DNA of 64,000 nucleotides from contig NZ_CP004393.1 in NCBI RefSeq assembly GCF_000819565.1, positions 2,232,001 through 2,296,000 on the forward strand, written 5' to 3'. Both the position numbers and the translations under genes were made by a program. The DNA is from Celeribacter indicus (lineage in GTDB: Bacteria > Pseudomonadota > Alphaproteobacteria > Rhodobacterales > Rhodobacteraceae). Below the pieces are notes generated by a model. That model did no database searches and had not been told where the DNA came from. It saw nothing but the letters and a program-made list of their open reading frames with translations. Of this stretch, positions 45,660-53,149 are shown piece by piece (position 1 is the first letter of the stretch; every line of letters starts with the position of its first letter).

Positions 45660-45977
45660 ATGGCAACCATCGGCACCTTCACCCAGAACGAGAACGGCGC
45701 GGGCTTCACCGGCGCGGTCAAGACCCTGACCCTCAACGTCAAGGCCAAGTTCACCGCCACCGAGAGCGACAGCGAGCGCGGCCCAGACTTCCGCATCTTC
45801 GCCGGTGCCACCGAGTTCGGCGCGGCCTGGAAGAAGGTCGCCCGCGAGACGCAGCGCGAATACCTCTCCGTCAAGCTGGACGATCCAAGCTTCCCGGCAC
45901 CGATCTACGCCAGCCTGGTCGAAGCCGAGGACGGAAAGTCCCACAACCTCATCTGGTCCCGCCGCAACGGCGACTAA
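45660..45977 (+). CDS. DUF736 family protein, copy 1
   Basis: 105 residues, the normal size. The family pattern is clear: [20 protein letters not shown] (start), '[10 protein letters not shown]', 'EFGAAWKKV', '[19 protein letters not shown]'. DUF736 proteins occur on conjugative plasmids and integrated elements of alphaproteobacteria; their function is unknown. A second, diverged copy is found downstream next to traF. The gene has its own strong terminator, so it is a single-gene unit. Confidence 0.93.
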   Translation: MATIGTFTQNENGAGFTGAVKTLTLNVKAKFTATESDSERGPDFRIFAGATEFGAAWKKVARETQREYLSVKLDDPSFPAPIYASLVEAEDGKSHNLIWSRRNGD

Positions 45978-45994
45978 GACCGAAACCCCGGACT

Positions 45995-46026
45995 GCCCCG
46001 CTCATCCGAGCGGGGCTTCTTTTTTT
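45995..46026 (+). terminator. Strong Rho-independent terminator of DUF736 copy 1
   Basis: A perfect 9-bp stem (gccccgctc / gagcggggc), loop ATCC, followed by TTC and eight T's. Confidence 0.95.
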
Positions 46027-46127
46027 GCTCATGGCCGCCGTCTCTCAAGGAACAAGGAGATCGGGATAGGCAGCTTTCCGATTATCAGGCTTTGCGTATC
46101 CCGATCAGATTTTCTCCCCCGGCCGCT

Positions 46128-46382
46128 GCTTCGCTTTGGCCGGGCCGGTTGCTTGGGGGCGCTGCCCCCTGGCGCGGCACAAGGGCGGCCGGGCGGTATC
46201 CCCACCCTTCCGCGCGGATACATGCTTCGCATCTTCGTCATCACTTCGATCCGCTTGTGCAGGCCGGGTGATCCCCCTCCGCCCGTCCACCCTTGCACCT
46301 TGCACCCCCCGGTCTCGCCGACGGGCAGGGTTGCAGCGCAGCGCTGCGCTCCAACCCAAGCCCATGAAAGGAAAGACCATGA
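46128..46382 (+). repeat. Long leader repeat, copy 2 (in front of DUF932)
   Basis: The 255-base partner of the sequence before the parB-like gene, with three substitutions. It too ends on the start codon. In both copies the last bases read ATGAAAGGAAAGACC-ATG, so an upstream in-frame ATG exists (MKGKT). Confidence 0.95.
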
Positions 46383-47575
46383 ACACAATGACCCTGAACC
46401 ATCAGCAGCAGCCCGTTTCCAAGGGCTACCGTGTGGACATTTCACGCGGCGAGAATATCGGCCGCGTTTCGTCGGAATGGTTCTCGCGCCCGGATGATGA
46501 ACGCTATCTGTCGCTGACCGAGCTTTACGACGCCGTGAAGTCCCGCGCGGATCGCGCCAAGGCCCGCACCGTGGAGAGTCGCGCCGTGCGCGTGGAAGCC
46601 AGCCGCGACGATGCGGAACGGCTTTCGCTGATCGTCCCCGGACAGGAGCAGCCCGTCGCCCCGACGCATTGGAGTTTCGGGCAGCTTTGCAGCCTTGTCG
46701 GCGCACCCGCCCGCTACCTGCGCGACCTTCCCGCACCGCTGGCGGGCATCAATCTGCAACATGGCCTTGTGAGCCATCGCGGCGAATTGGTGAAGACGCT
46801 GGAAACCGAGGACGGGCGCGTTGAGCTTCGCGCCGTGACCGGCCCGGATTATGGTCGCATCTGGGACCATGAGCTTGTCGCCGCCGTCATGAAGATCGCG
46901 GGCAATGGCGTCGGCGATACCATGTGGAAGGTGCCGGGCGTTCTGGATTGGGCGACCATGACGCACAATCCATTCGTGGACGTGACCAAGGACACGACCA
47001 CGCTTTACGCCAGCGACCGCGACGTTTTCCTGTTTCTGGTGGACGATACGCACCCCATCGAGGCCGAACGCCTGCCGAACGGCGACCCCGACCTTTATTT
47101 CCGGGGCTTCTATTGCTGGAACAGCGAAGTCGGATCGAAGACCCTCGGCATCGCTTCCTTCTATCTCCGGGCGGTTTGCATGAACCGCAACCTTTGGGGC
47201 GTGGAAGGGTTCGAGGAAATCAGCATCCGGCACAGCAAGTTTGCCGCACAGCGTTTCGCCCATGAAGCGGCCCCGGCTTTGACCGGCTTCGCCAATTCCT
47301 CGCCCGCGCCATTCGTGGCCGGGATCAGGGCGGCGCGGGAGCGGATCGTCGCCCGCACCGACGAGGACCGCCAAACTTTCCTGCGCAAGCGCGGGTTCTC
47401 AAAGGCGGAGACCGGCAAGATCATCGAAACCGTGTTGCAGGAAGAAGGCCGCCCGCCCGAAAGCATTTTCGATTTCGTGCAGGGCATGACGGCCCATGCC
47501 CGCAGCAAGGCCCATCAGGACAGCCGCCTCGAACTGGAGGCGAAAGCCAAGACCTTGCTGGAGAAGGCCGCATAA
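46379..47575 (+). CDS. DUF932 (phage/plasmid-like TIGR03299) protein
   Basis: 398 residues. Recognised by 'WSFGQLCSLVGAPARYLRDL', 'LRAVTGPDYGRIWDHELV', 'TLYASDRDVFLFLVDDTHPI', 'RGFYCWNSEVGSKTLGIASF' and 'CMNRNLWGVEGFEEI'. The family is spread over plasmids, phages and conjugative elements and lies often near antirestriction genes; its activity is unknown. It is preceded by the second copy of the 255-base leader, so it should be expressed together with the parB-like gene. A terminator follows. Confidence 0.92.
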   Translation: MNTMTLNHQQQPVSKGYRVDISRGENIGRVSSEWFSRPDDERYLSLTELYDAVKSRADRAKARTVESRAVRVEASRDDAERLSLIVPGQEQPVAPTHWSFGQLCSLVGAPARYLRDLPAPLAGINLQHGLVSHRGELVKTLETEDGRVELRAVTGPDYGRIWDHELVAAVMKIAGNGVGDTMWKVPGVLDWATMTHNPFVDVTKDTTTLYASDRDVFLFLVDDTHPIEAERLPNGDPDLYFRGFYCWNSEVGSKTLGIASFYLRAVCMNRNLWGVEGFEEISIRHSKFAAQRFAHEAAPALTGFANSSPAPFVAGIRAARERIVARTDEDRQTFLRKRGFSKAETGKIIETVLQEEGRPPESIFDFVQGMTAHARSKAHQDSRLELEAKAKTLLEKAA

Positions 47576-47582
47576 CCGGCAG

Positions 47583-47625
47583 AGCCGCGCAGCCGGAAAC
47601 CCGGTTGCGCGGCTTTCCGCTTTTC
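47583..47625 (+). terminator. Terminator behind DUF932
   Basis: A 9-bp stem (agccgcgca / tgcgcggct) closed further by gccgg/ccggt, then TTTCCGCTTTT. Confidence 0.75.
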
Positions 47626-47650
47626 AGGCTTTCAGGGTTCACAAATTTTC

Positions 47651-47860
47651 CGCCGATCCGGTGTCGCGGATCGGCGTTGCGGCCATGCCCGAAAACATGG
47701 CCGCGCTCGCCGGGCTGCGCCCGGCTCGCAAAATCACGCAAACACTGTTAAGAAGAAAATAACTATAAGTGTTCTGGATATACGAACAACAATTCAGATC
47801 ATACAGACTATTTCCCGCATAGGTCCTGCCCGAAACTCCTTGGTCCGGGTGTCTCCCCAA
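47651..47860. other. Three tandem perfect hairpins followed by an AT-rich tract
   Basis: Three hairpins follow in 75 bases: CGCCGATCCG/CGGATCGGCG (loop 6), GCGGCCATG/CATGGCCGC (loop 8) and GCCGGGC/GCCCGGC (loop 3). Then come about 95 bases of low GC content (AACACTGTTAAGAAGAAAAT and following). A fourth hairpin CGGGTG/CACCCG lies just before the ribosome site of the next gene. No gene fits. The layout suits an origin, an oriT or a single-strand promoter. Confidence 0.55.
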
Positions 47861-47888
47861 GCACCCGTGAGTAAAGGGAGGGTGCGCC

Positions 47889-48669
47889 ATGCTGAAGATC
47901 AATTGGCGGGCGCCGGCGGCCTACAGGCACACGCGAAAGATTCCCGCCGCCGGATTCGCCTGGGAGTATCTGCGTCGCAACGACGACTACCGAGAGGATT
48001 TCCGGCTTCTCATCCGCGCGAAGCGCCCGGATGCGACCGAGCTGGAAGCCTTCGCCCGACGCTGGGGCTTGCGATTTCCCGCACGATCCCGACGCCGCGC
48101 CTGACCGCGACCCGCTGTTCTGGTCGCCCCGGTTTCAGCCCCAAGCCGTCAAACTCGTGCCGGCCGAGCCGGATGAGACGGCAAGCCAGCCGACCGTCGT
48201 TCTCGCCCATCTCGACGGCCTCGACCTGCGCCGCGCCGCCGATGGCTGGCACGGCATCTGGCAGGCGGATGGTATCGAACATCAATTCTGGCTGTCCCAA
48301 ACCGTGCCGGATGCGGCGGCGTTCTACGCCGTCGAACTGCCTCTGGACGACTTCATGGAGCTTCGCGCCCATGCGGCGCGGCGTTTCTGGCGGTCCATCA
48401 AGGGCCGAACGCCTGGCCCCGACTTCCGCAACATGCCCGCCCAGCTCCGGCAATGGCATATCCTGTCCCTGCGCGCGCTCGATGCCCGGCTGCGCGGCGA
48501 GAGCTATCGGACGATTGCCGAAGTCCTGCTTGGCTTTCGGGGCGCAAAGGAAGATTTCGAGAGCGACCCGAGCAAGAACAAGGCGCGTCGCCTCGTCGCC
48601 CACGGCATCAGCATGATGCGCGGCGGCTACCGGCTCCTGCTGCACTATCCGATCAAGATCGATTCGTAG
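47889..48669 (+). CDS. DUF6499-DUF2285 (RovC-like) protein, split by a +1 frameshift
   Basis: The first frame (71 residues, INWRAPAAYRHTRKIPAAGF, a DUF6499-type start, behind GGGAGG) ends soon after RRWGLRFP. The second frame continues without start codon as HDPDAAPDRDPLFWSPRF and gives about 195 residues with a DUF2285 domain (PF10074, now called the RovC DNA-binding domain; 'LRALDARLRGESYRTIAEVLLG'). They join if one base is skipped at TTT CCC-G. A mutation or programmed +1 shift is possible. DUF2285 proteins are thought to regulate mobile elements. Confidence 0.72.
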
Positions 48670-48704
48670 TCGCGCCGAAGACCTACCGTCATCTATGGAT
48701 GATC

Positions 48705-48992
48705 TCACGCCTTGTTGGCTACGGCCTGTTCCAGTATCCGCTTGTAACCCTCACGCGAAAGCCATTGCGCGCGTTCGAGATGGCTTTGCCAGCATCGGCG
48801 TGTCCTGAACTCGTCGCCGACCGGATCGCGGTGCAGCACGATTTGCGCCACTTCCTTCCAGTCCGCGCCTTCCGCCTTCGCGTCGAGCAGCCGCAGATAG
48901 GTCACGAAATGCGCTTCGTCGTAGGGCGTGATGTCGTTTCCCGCTGGCGCTTCATCGTCCACATCGGGATCGAGTTCGACGGGCGTTCGCAT
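48705..48992 (-). CDS. Small DUF2285-like (RovC-like) protein
   Basis: 95 residues from the ATG behind GAAGGGGA. The second half (AHFVTYLRLLDAKAEGADWK, EVAQIVL, then 'RRCWQSHLERAQWLSREGYKRILEQA') has the same order of helices as the C-terminal DNA-binding part of DUF2285 proteins. It is convergent with the larger DUF2285 gene. It probably regulates element genes, but no target is visible. Confidence 0.7.
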   Translation of the reverse strand: MRTPVELDPDVDDEAPAGNDITPYDEAHFVTYLRLLDAKAEGADWKEVAQIVLHRDPVGDEFRTRRCWQSHLERAQWLSREGYKRILEQAVANKA

Positions 48993-49066
48993 CGTCATTC
49001 CCCTTCTACCGGAAGAGCCGCGGCTTGCGGTGCGCCCCCGCAATTGGCCCCTCTGACCTGGTGATC

Positions 49067-49212
49067 GGGGAGTTAGTAACCGTCACGAAACGGCCCCGTG
49101 GCCTTTAGGCGGGCAGCCCTGGACATGCGCCACGGGCTCCCCGACCATAAGGTCAAGGAGTGCGGTGCCGTCATGGCCAGCACCAGCCATTCGTGAGGGG
49201 TTACTAAGCCCC
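49067..49212. ncRNA. 146-base multibranched structured element of unknown type
   Basis: The ends are imperfect 23-base inverted repeats sharing GGGG, TTAGTAACC and CACGAA. Inside are three more stems: CCCGTGGC/GCCACGGG, GACC-ATAA-GGTC and GGTGC/GCACC. No frame looks coding. It may be a small RNA, a structured leader or a DNA site such as an origin; the strand of any RNA is undecided. Confidence 0.5.
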
Positions 49213-49461
49213 AGAGCAGCGCGTCTGCTCCGCGTTCAGTCTTAACCGACCCACACCGGATTGTCTTCGCCGAATTGGCACGATCCCCGCTGTCACGCTG
49301 AATCTCTCCATCTTTTCAGTCTGATCCCGCCCCGGAGGGGGGTGCCGCCAGCGCGCGTGCCCAAATGCGGCACGCTACAGGCCGCCGGTCCCTCGCCATG
49401 GTTCGCCATAGCGCGCCGCCGTCATCGGCAGCGCCATCCGCTGACGAACCGGAGGTAATCC
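49213..49461. promoter_or_regulatory. Promoter region of the HTH-repA operon with hairpins and an operator-like repeat
   Basis: A GAGCAG-CGCGT-CTGCTC hairpin is followed by an AT-richer stretch, then a GCGTGCC/GGCACGC hairpin (49,355-49,375). GGTTCGCCAT (49,400-49,409) is repeated inverted as ATGGCGAACC (49,462-49,471) over the HTH start codon; the HTH protein may bind there. GGAGG is the ribosome site. Confidence 0.5.
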
Positions 49462-49734
49462 ATGGCGAACCGCCGCAATGCGGACCTGCCGCCGCGCCTT
49501 CTGCGCACAAAGGAAGCCGCACGCTTCCTCGGCATTTCGATCCGCACCCTTGAAAAGCACCGCACCTACGGAACCGGCCCGCTCTATCGAAAGATCGGCG
49601 GCCGTGTCCTCTATACCCTGCGCGATCTGGAAGACTGGAGCGCCATCGGCACGCGCAAATCCACCAGCGACACAAGCGCCGGCACCGTCTTTGCCGCGCG
49701 CCCGCTCACCCCCGAAGAGCGGGACGAGTGCTGA
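49462..49734 (+). CDS. AlpA/MerR-type HTH DNA-binding protein (excisionase-like)
   Basis: 90 residues. A winged helix of the MerR/AlpA/excisionase kind: LPPRLLRTKEAARFLGISIR (quoted to 20) followed by TLEKHRTYGTGP and 'YRKIGGRVLYTLRDLEDW'. Such small proteins control replication or excision of plasmids and integrated elements. It is the first gene of the replication and partition operon; its stop lies directly against the repA start. An inverted repeat covers its own ATG. Confidence 0.87.
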   Translation: MANRRNADLPPRLLRTKEAARFLGISIRTLEKHRTYGTGPLYRKIGGRVLYTLRDLEDWSAIGTRKSTSDTSAGTVFAARPLTPEERDEC

Positions 49735-50775
49735 ATGCTGCGCGACGACGATGACAGCCCCGCGCAGCCGACCGACACCAGCGAGCGCAGCCGCCTCGAC
49801 CCCTTTGTGGTCGCGACCGGCGACGCTGCCCCGCGCGACCAGCGCGATCTGATGGAACGGCCGTTCTTCTCATTGGCGAAGCGGCCCCGCACAAAACCGA
49901 TCCTCTACCGGGCCGCTGATGTAGAGGTGCAGGTATTCGCCATGCCCGAACACGGCATGGCGACGATCTGGGATGCCGATCTGCTGATCTGGGCTGCAAG
50001 CCAGATCGTCGCGGCCGAAAACAGCGGTTTCGCCACGTCGCGCTTCTTCCGCTTCATGCCTTACCAGGTCCTGCGCGCTGTGGGGCGGGCCACCGGCAAC
50101 CGGGATTACCTGTTGCTCAAGGCCGCGCTCGCCCGCCTGCAATCTACCGTCATCGCTACGACGATCCGCAACGGCAAGCATTGGCGGCGACGGCAATTCT
50201 CATGGATCAACGAGTGGGAGGAAATGACGACGCGCACCGGGCGCGTCGAGGGCATGGAGTTCGTCCTGCCCGAATGGTTCTACAACAGCGTCATCGACCG
50301 CTCGCTGGTGCTGACCATCGACCCGGCCTATTTCCGGCTGACCGGCGGCATTGAGCGGTGGCTGTATCGCGTCGCCCGCAAGCACGCCGGACGCCAGCCC
50401 GAGGGCTGGGCGTTCGAGATTTCCCACCTGCACCGGAAGTCCGGCAGCGCGGCGCGGCCTTCCGATTTCGCCCTCGACCTGCGCCGCCTCACCACCCGCC
50501 AGTCGCTGCCCGGCTATCGCCTCCAGATCGAATGGGAAGACGGGTGCGAACTGCTGCGCTTCGTCCCTGAAAATCTATCCACAGTGCCTGTGGAAACGCC
50601 TGTGAATCCCATCGGGACATTAGGCGCACGCAGTATCGGGACATTAGGCGCAAATCGCGCGCCGGACTCTATAGAAGACTCTAACAAAGAATCTAACTCT
50701 TCTTCTTTGAAGCGCGCACGCGCGACCCGTGGCGCCGGTGCCAGTGCTGATTTTAGCCGCCGAGGTGCGCCATGA
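49735..50775 (+). CDS. repA: Replication initiator protein A (RPA family)
   Basis: 346 residues. The family (PF10134) pattern is seen in 'DLMERPFFSLAKRPRTKPI', 'ATIWDADLLIWAASQI', 'FFRFMPYQVLRAVGR', 'RLTGGIERWLYRVARKHAG' and 'FALDLRRLTTRQSLPGY'. It should start replication of the element's circular form. The C-terminal 60 residues are low-complexity and include the repeat IGTLGA twice, encoded by identical 18-mers that may serve as iterons. The ATG follows the HTH stop directly, and the stop overlaps parA in ATGA. Confidence 0.9.
   Translation: MLRDDDDSPAQPTDTSERSRLDPFVVATGDAAPRDQRDLMERPFFSLAKRPRTKPILYRAADVEVQVFAMPEHGMATIWDADLLIWAASQIVAAENSGFATSRFFRFMPYQVLRAVGRATGNRDYLLLKAALARLQSTVIATTIRNGKHWRRRQFSWINEWEEMTTRTGRVEGMEFVLPEWFYNSVIDRSLVLTIDPAYFRLTGGIERWLYRVARKHAGRQPEGWAFEISHLHRKSGSAARPSDFALDLRRLTTRQSLPGYRLQIEWEDGCELLRFVPENLSTVPVETPVNPIGTLGARSIGTLGANRAPDSIEDSNKESNSSSLKRARATRGAGASADFSRRGAP
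50575..50711 (+). other. Putative replication origin inside the 3' end of repA
   Basis: In 137 bases: a DnaA-box-like CTATCCACA (8 of 9), a reverse box TGTGGAAAC (7 of 9), two identical 18-mers ATCGGGACATTAGGCGCA (50,611-50,628 and 50,635-50,652, period 24), and an AT-rich tract with GACTCTA repeats. The order boxes, iterons, AT-rich tract is that of iteron plasmid origins. Confidence 0.55.
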
Positions 50776-51425
50776 TCGTCGCGTTCCTCAATCAGAAAGG
50801 CGGCGTCGGCAAAACCACGCTGGCGCTGCATCTCGCCGGAGCCTGGGCGGCGCAAGGACAGCGTGTCGTCCTGATCGACGCCGATCCACAAGGCTCCGCG
50901 CTCGACTGGTCGCAGCGGCGCAGCCATGAGGGGTTGCCGAGGCTGTTCAGCACTATCGGCCTGGCCCGCGACACGCTGCACCGGGAAGCCCCGGAGCTGG
51001 CCCGCGATGCCGACATGATCGTCATCGACGGGCCGCCGCGTGTCGCCAGCCTCATGCGCTCGGCACTGCTCGCCGCCGACCTCGTGCTGATCCCGGTACA
51101 GCCATCGCCCTTCGATGGCTGGGCCTCGGCCGAGATGCTGGCGCTTCTCAGGGAGGCGCGCATCTACCGACCCGTGCTGGCCGCCCGCTTCGTCCTCAAC
51201 CGCTGCAGCGCGCGCACCATCATCGCCCGCGAGACGGCCGAGACGTTGGCTGACCATGACCCGCCCTTGCTCGCAGCCACCATCGGCCAGCGCGTCGTCT
51301 TCGCCGACGCCGCGCAGTCCGGCCGGCTTGCATCCGAGATCGACGACGACAGCCCCGCCGCGCGCGAGATCGCGGCGCTGGCCGCCGAGATCGACCGGCT
51401 GCACATCGGGAGGGCCGCGCCATGA
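50772..51425 (+). CDS. parA: ParA-type partition ATPase
   Basis: 217 residues, the small ParA (type Ib) form. Deviant Walker A: LNQKGGVGKTTLALHLAG (residues 6-23); Walker A' 'LIDADPQGSALDW' and 'MIVIDGPPRV' follow. It should drive segregation of the element's circular form. Start and stop both overlap their neighbours in ATGA. Its centromere-binding partner is probably the next gene. Confidence 0.94.
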   Translation: MIVAFLNQKGGVGKTTLALHLAGAWAAQGQRVVLIDADPQGSALDWSQRRSHEGLPRLFSTIGLARDTLHREAPELARDADMIVIDGPPRVASLMRSALLAADLVLIPVQPSPFDGWASAEMLALLREARIYRPVLAARFVLNRCSARTIIARETAETLADHDPPLLAATIGQRVVFADAAQSGRLASEIDDDSPAAREIAALAAEIDRLHIGRAAP

Positions 51426-51676
51426 CCGGGCGCACCCGCAAGCCCGGTTTCGCATCCCGGCCGGGCAATCCCGAGAGTTGGATCAGGGCGGCCGAAACGC
51501 CGCCGGGAGGCAAGCCCGCCGGCGAGGCGTTCACCGCCCGCCTGACCATCGACATCACGCCCGAGCTGCGCGGCCGCATCAAGGTCGCGGCCTTCCGGCG
51601 CGGCATCACCGTCACCGACATGCTGCGCGATCTGCTGGCGCGCGAATTTCCATCCTCCGAGGGAGATCAACCATGA
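51422..51676 (+). CDS. Small RHH/ParG-like partition partner
   Basis: 84 residues. The C-terminal half (RLTIDITPELRGRIKVAAFR, then RGITVTDMLRDLLAREF) is a ribbon-helix-helix; the first 40 residues are flexible and basic, like ParG or Omega proteins that stimulate a small ParA and bind the centromere. Coupled to parA and to the DUF2840 gene by ATGA overlaps. Confidence 0.82.
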   Translation: MTGRTRKPGFASRPGNPESWIRAAETPPGGKPAGEAFTARLTIDITPELRGRIKVAAFRRGITVTDMLRDLLAREFPSSEGDQP

Positions 51677-52191
51677 CCGGCAATGCGGCCCACCGCTTGC
51701 ACGGCCGTCCGCTGCCGGACGGACCGGCGCCTTTCACCACATTGGTCGAACTGACCTTCCAGAAGCGCAAGGTCGAGCACTGGATACGCTTCGGCCGCAA
51801 GAGCTACGAACAGATCCTCGACCGCCGCCGCAGCATCGTCGGCTTCGCGCCGGGCAGCATCTTCGCCTTTGTCCGATGGGCGTCCGGCGAGCATGGCACG
51901 ACCCTTTCCCGCATCGACATCGTGCGCGCCATCGGCCGCGGCGAACCGTTCCAGACGCTGCCCTTCGTCCGTCCCGGCGGCGACATCCTGTTGCGTCTCG
52001 ATAGCTGGGCGAAGGTGCAGCGCGCCTTGCAGGCTATTGACGCCGTGGAAGCGCTCGGCCTCGATCCGGCCGACATATCCCCGGAGCACTGGCGGCATGT
52101 CCACAACCGTCTGACTGCCGGTCTGGAGCCGCACGCCTATACGCCGGAGCGACACGCCGCCTGGCTCGGCCGCCAGAGGATTGACCCGTGA
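51673..52191 (+). CDS. DUF2840 family protein
   Basis: 172 residues. The family pattern is TTLVELTFQKRKVEHWIRFG (start), 'FAPGSIFAFVRWASGEHGT', 'RIDIVRAIGRGEPFQTLPFV' and 'GGDILLRLDSWAKVQRAL'. DUF2840 lies in a fixed place between the partition genes and traF in alphaproteobacterial conjugative elements. Its role is unknown. Its start overlaps the RHH gene in ATGA and its stop overlaps the traF start in GTGA. Confidence 0.9.
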   Translation: MTGNAAHRLHGRPLPDGPAPFTTLVELTFQKRKVEHWIRFGRKSYEQILDRRRSIVGFAPGSIFAFVRWASGEHGTTLSRIDIVRAIGRGEPFQTLPFVRPGGDILLRLDSWAKVQRALQAIDAVEALGLDPADISPEHWRHVHNRLTAGLEPHAYTPERHAAWLGRQRIDP

Positions 52192-52733
52192 CGCGCCGCC
52201 GTATCCTCGCGGTAACGGCGCTGGCCGTCACCGGCATCGCAGCCGCCAGCGCCGCCGATCTTCCGACGAAACTGATCTGGAACGCCACGGCCAGCGCGCC
52301 CATCGGCTTCTACACGGTCGGGCCGGCCGACGCGCTCGACGTGCCGGAGCTGGTCGCCGTCATGCCGCCCGAACCGCTGGAGCGATTCATGGTCGAACGC
52401 GGCTATGTCAGGCGCGGCGTGCCGCTCCTGAAGCGCGTCCTCGGACTACCGGGACAGCGGGTTTGCCGTTTGCGATCCACGATCACGGTGGACGGGATCG
52501 AGATGGGCGAGGCGCTCGACCGCGACGGGATCGGCCGCGATCTGCCCGTCTGGCAGGGCTGCCGGACCATCGGCGACGGCGAACTCTTCCTGATGAACTG
52601 GGAGGTCCGCGACAGTCTCGACGGCCGTTATTTCGGACCCATCCCCGCAAGTTCCGTCATCGGCCGGGCGATGCCGCTCTGGACCGACGAGGAAGGCGAC
52701 GGCCGCTACGAATGGCGCGCGCCGATCCAATGA
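52188..52733 (+). CDS. traF: TraF-type S26 signal peptidase
   Basis: 181 residues from a GTG that overlaps the DUF2840 stop. The N-terminal 24 residues are a signal or anchor. The catalytic dyad of S26 peptidases is Ser36 in ATASAPIGFY and Lys82 in PLLKRVLGLPG. IncP TraF matures and cyclises the TrbC pilin; a trbC gene is present further right, so the same role is likely. The last residues are complete (WRAPIQ). Confidence 0.92.
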   Translation: MTRRRILAVTALAVTGIAAASAADLPTKLIWNATASAPIGFYTVGPADALDVPELVAVMPPEPLERFMVERGYVRRGVPLLKRVLGLPGQRVCRLRSTITVDGIEMGEALDRDGIGRDLPVWQGCRTIGDGELFLMNWEVRDSLDGRYFGPIPASSVIGRAMPLWTDEEGDGRYEWRAPIQ

Positions 52734-52800
52734 CCGCTTCCCCATCGGCGGGAGCGGTGCCCGCCGATGGTTTTTCAACCTCACCGCCAAGGAGACTGTC

Positions 52801-53145
52801 ATGCCCCAGATTGGTGACTTCACGCGCGACGAGGCCGGCTTCATCGGACACCTCGGGACGCTCTTGCTGCATCAGGACATCATCATCGTCGCAAACCCGT
52901 CAGACGCGGAGAACGCGCCGGATTACCGTGTTCACCTCTTCGACGGCATGAGCGACGAAACCGGCCCGGAGGTCGGCGCAGCCTGGAAACGCACCGGCGA
53001 GAAGGCCGGCGAATACCTTTCCGTGCTGCTCGACGATCCCACATTCCCGCATCCGATCCGCGCCAATCTCTTCCAGAATGGTGACGACAAGGCGTCGTGG
53101 TCGCTGCACTGGAACCGTCCGAAACCGCGCGACGAGCGGGACTAA
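52801..53145 (+). CDS. DUF736 family protein, copy 2
   Basis: 114 residues. The pattern MPQIGDFTRDEAGFIGHLGT, 'YRVHLFDG', 'EVGAAWKRTGEKAGEYLSVL' and 'DDPTFPHPIRANLF' is DUF736, but it is far diverged from the first copy in the element, so this is an old duplication or separate gain. It stands between traF and the transglycosylase, the usual place. Function unknown. AAGGAG precedes its start. Confidence 0.92.
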   Translation: MPQIGDFTRDEAGFIGHLGTLLLHQDIIIVANPSDAENAPDYRVHLFDGMSDETGPEVGAAWKRTGEKAGEYLSVLLDDPTFPHPIRANLFQNGDDKASWSLHWNRPKPRDERD

Positions 53146-53149
53146 GGCC

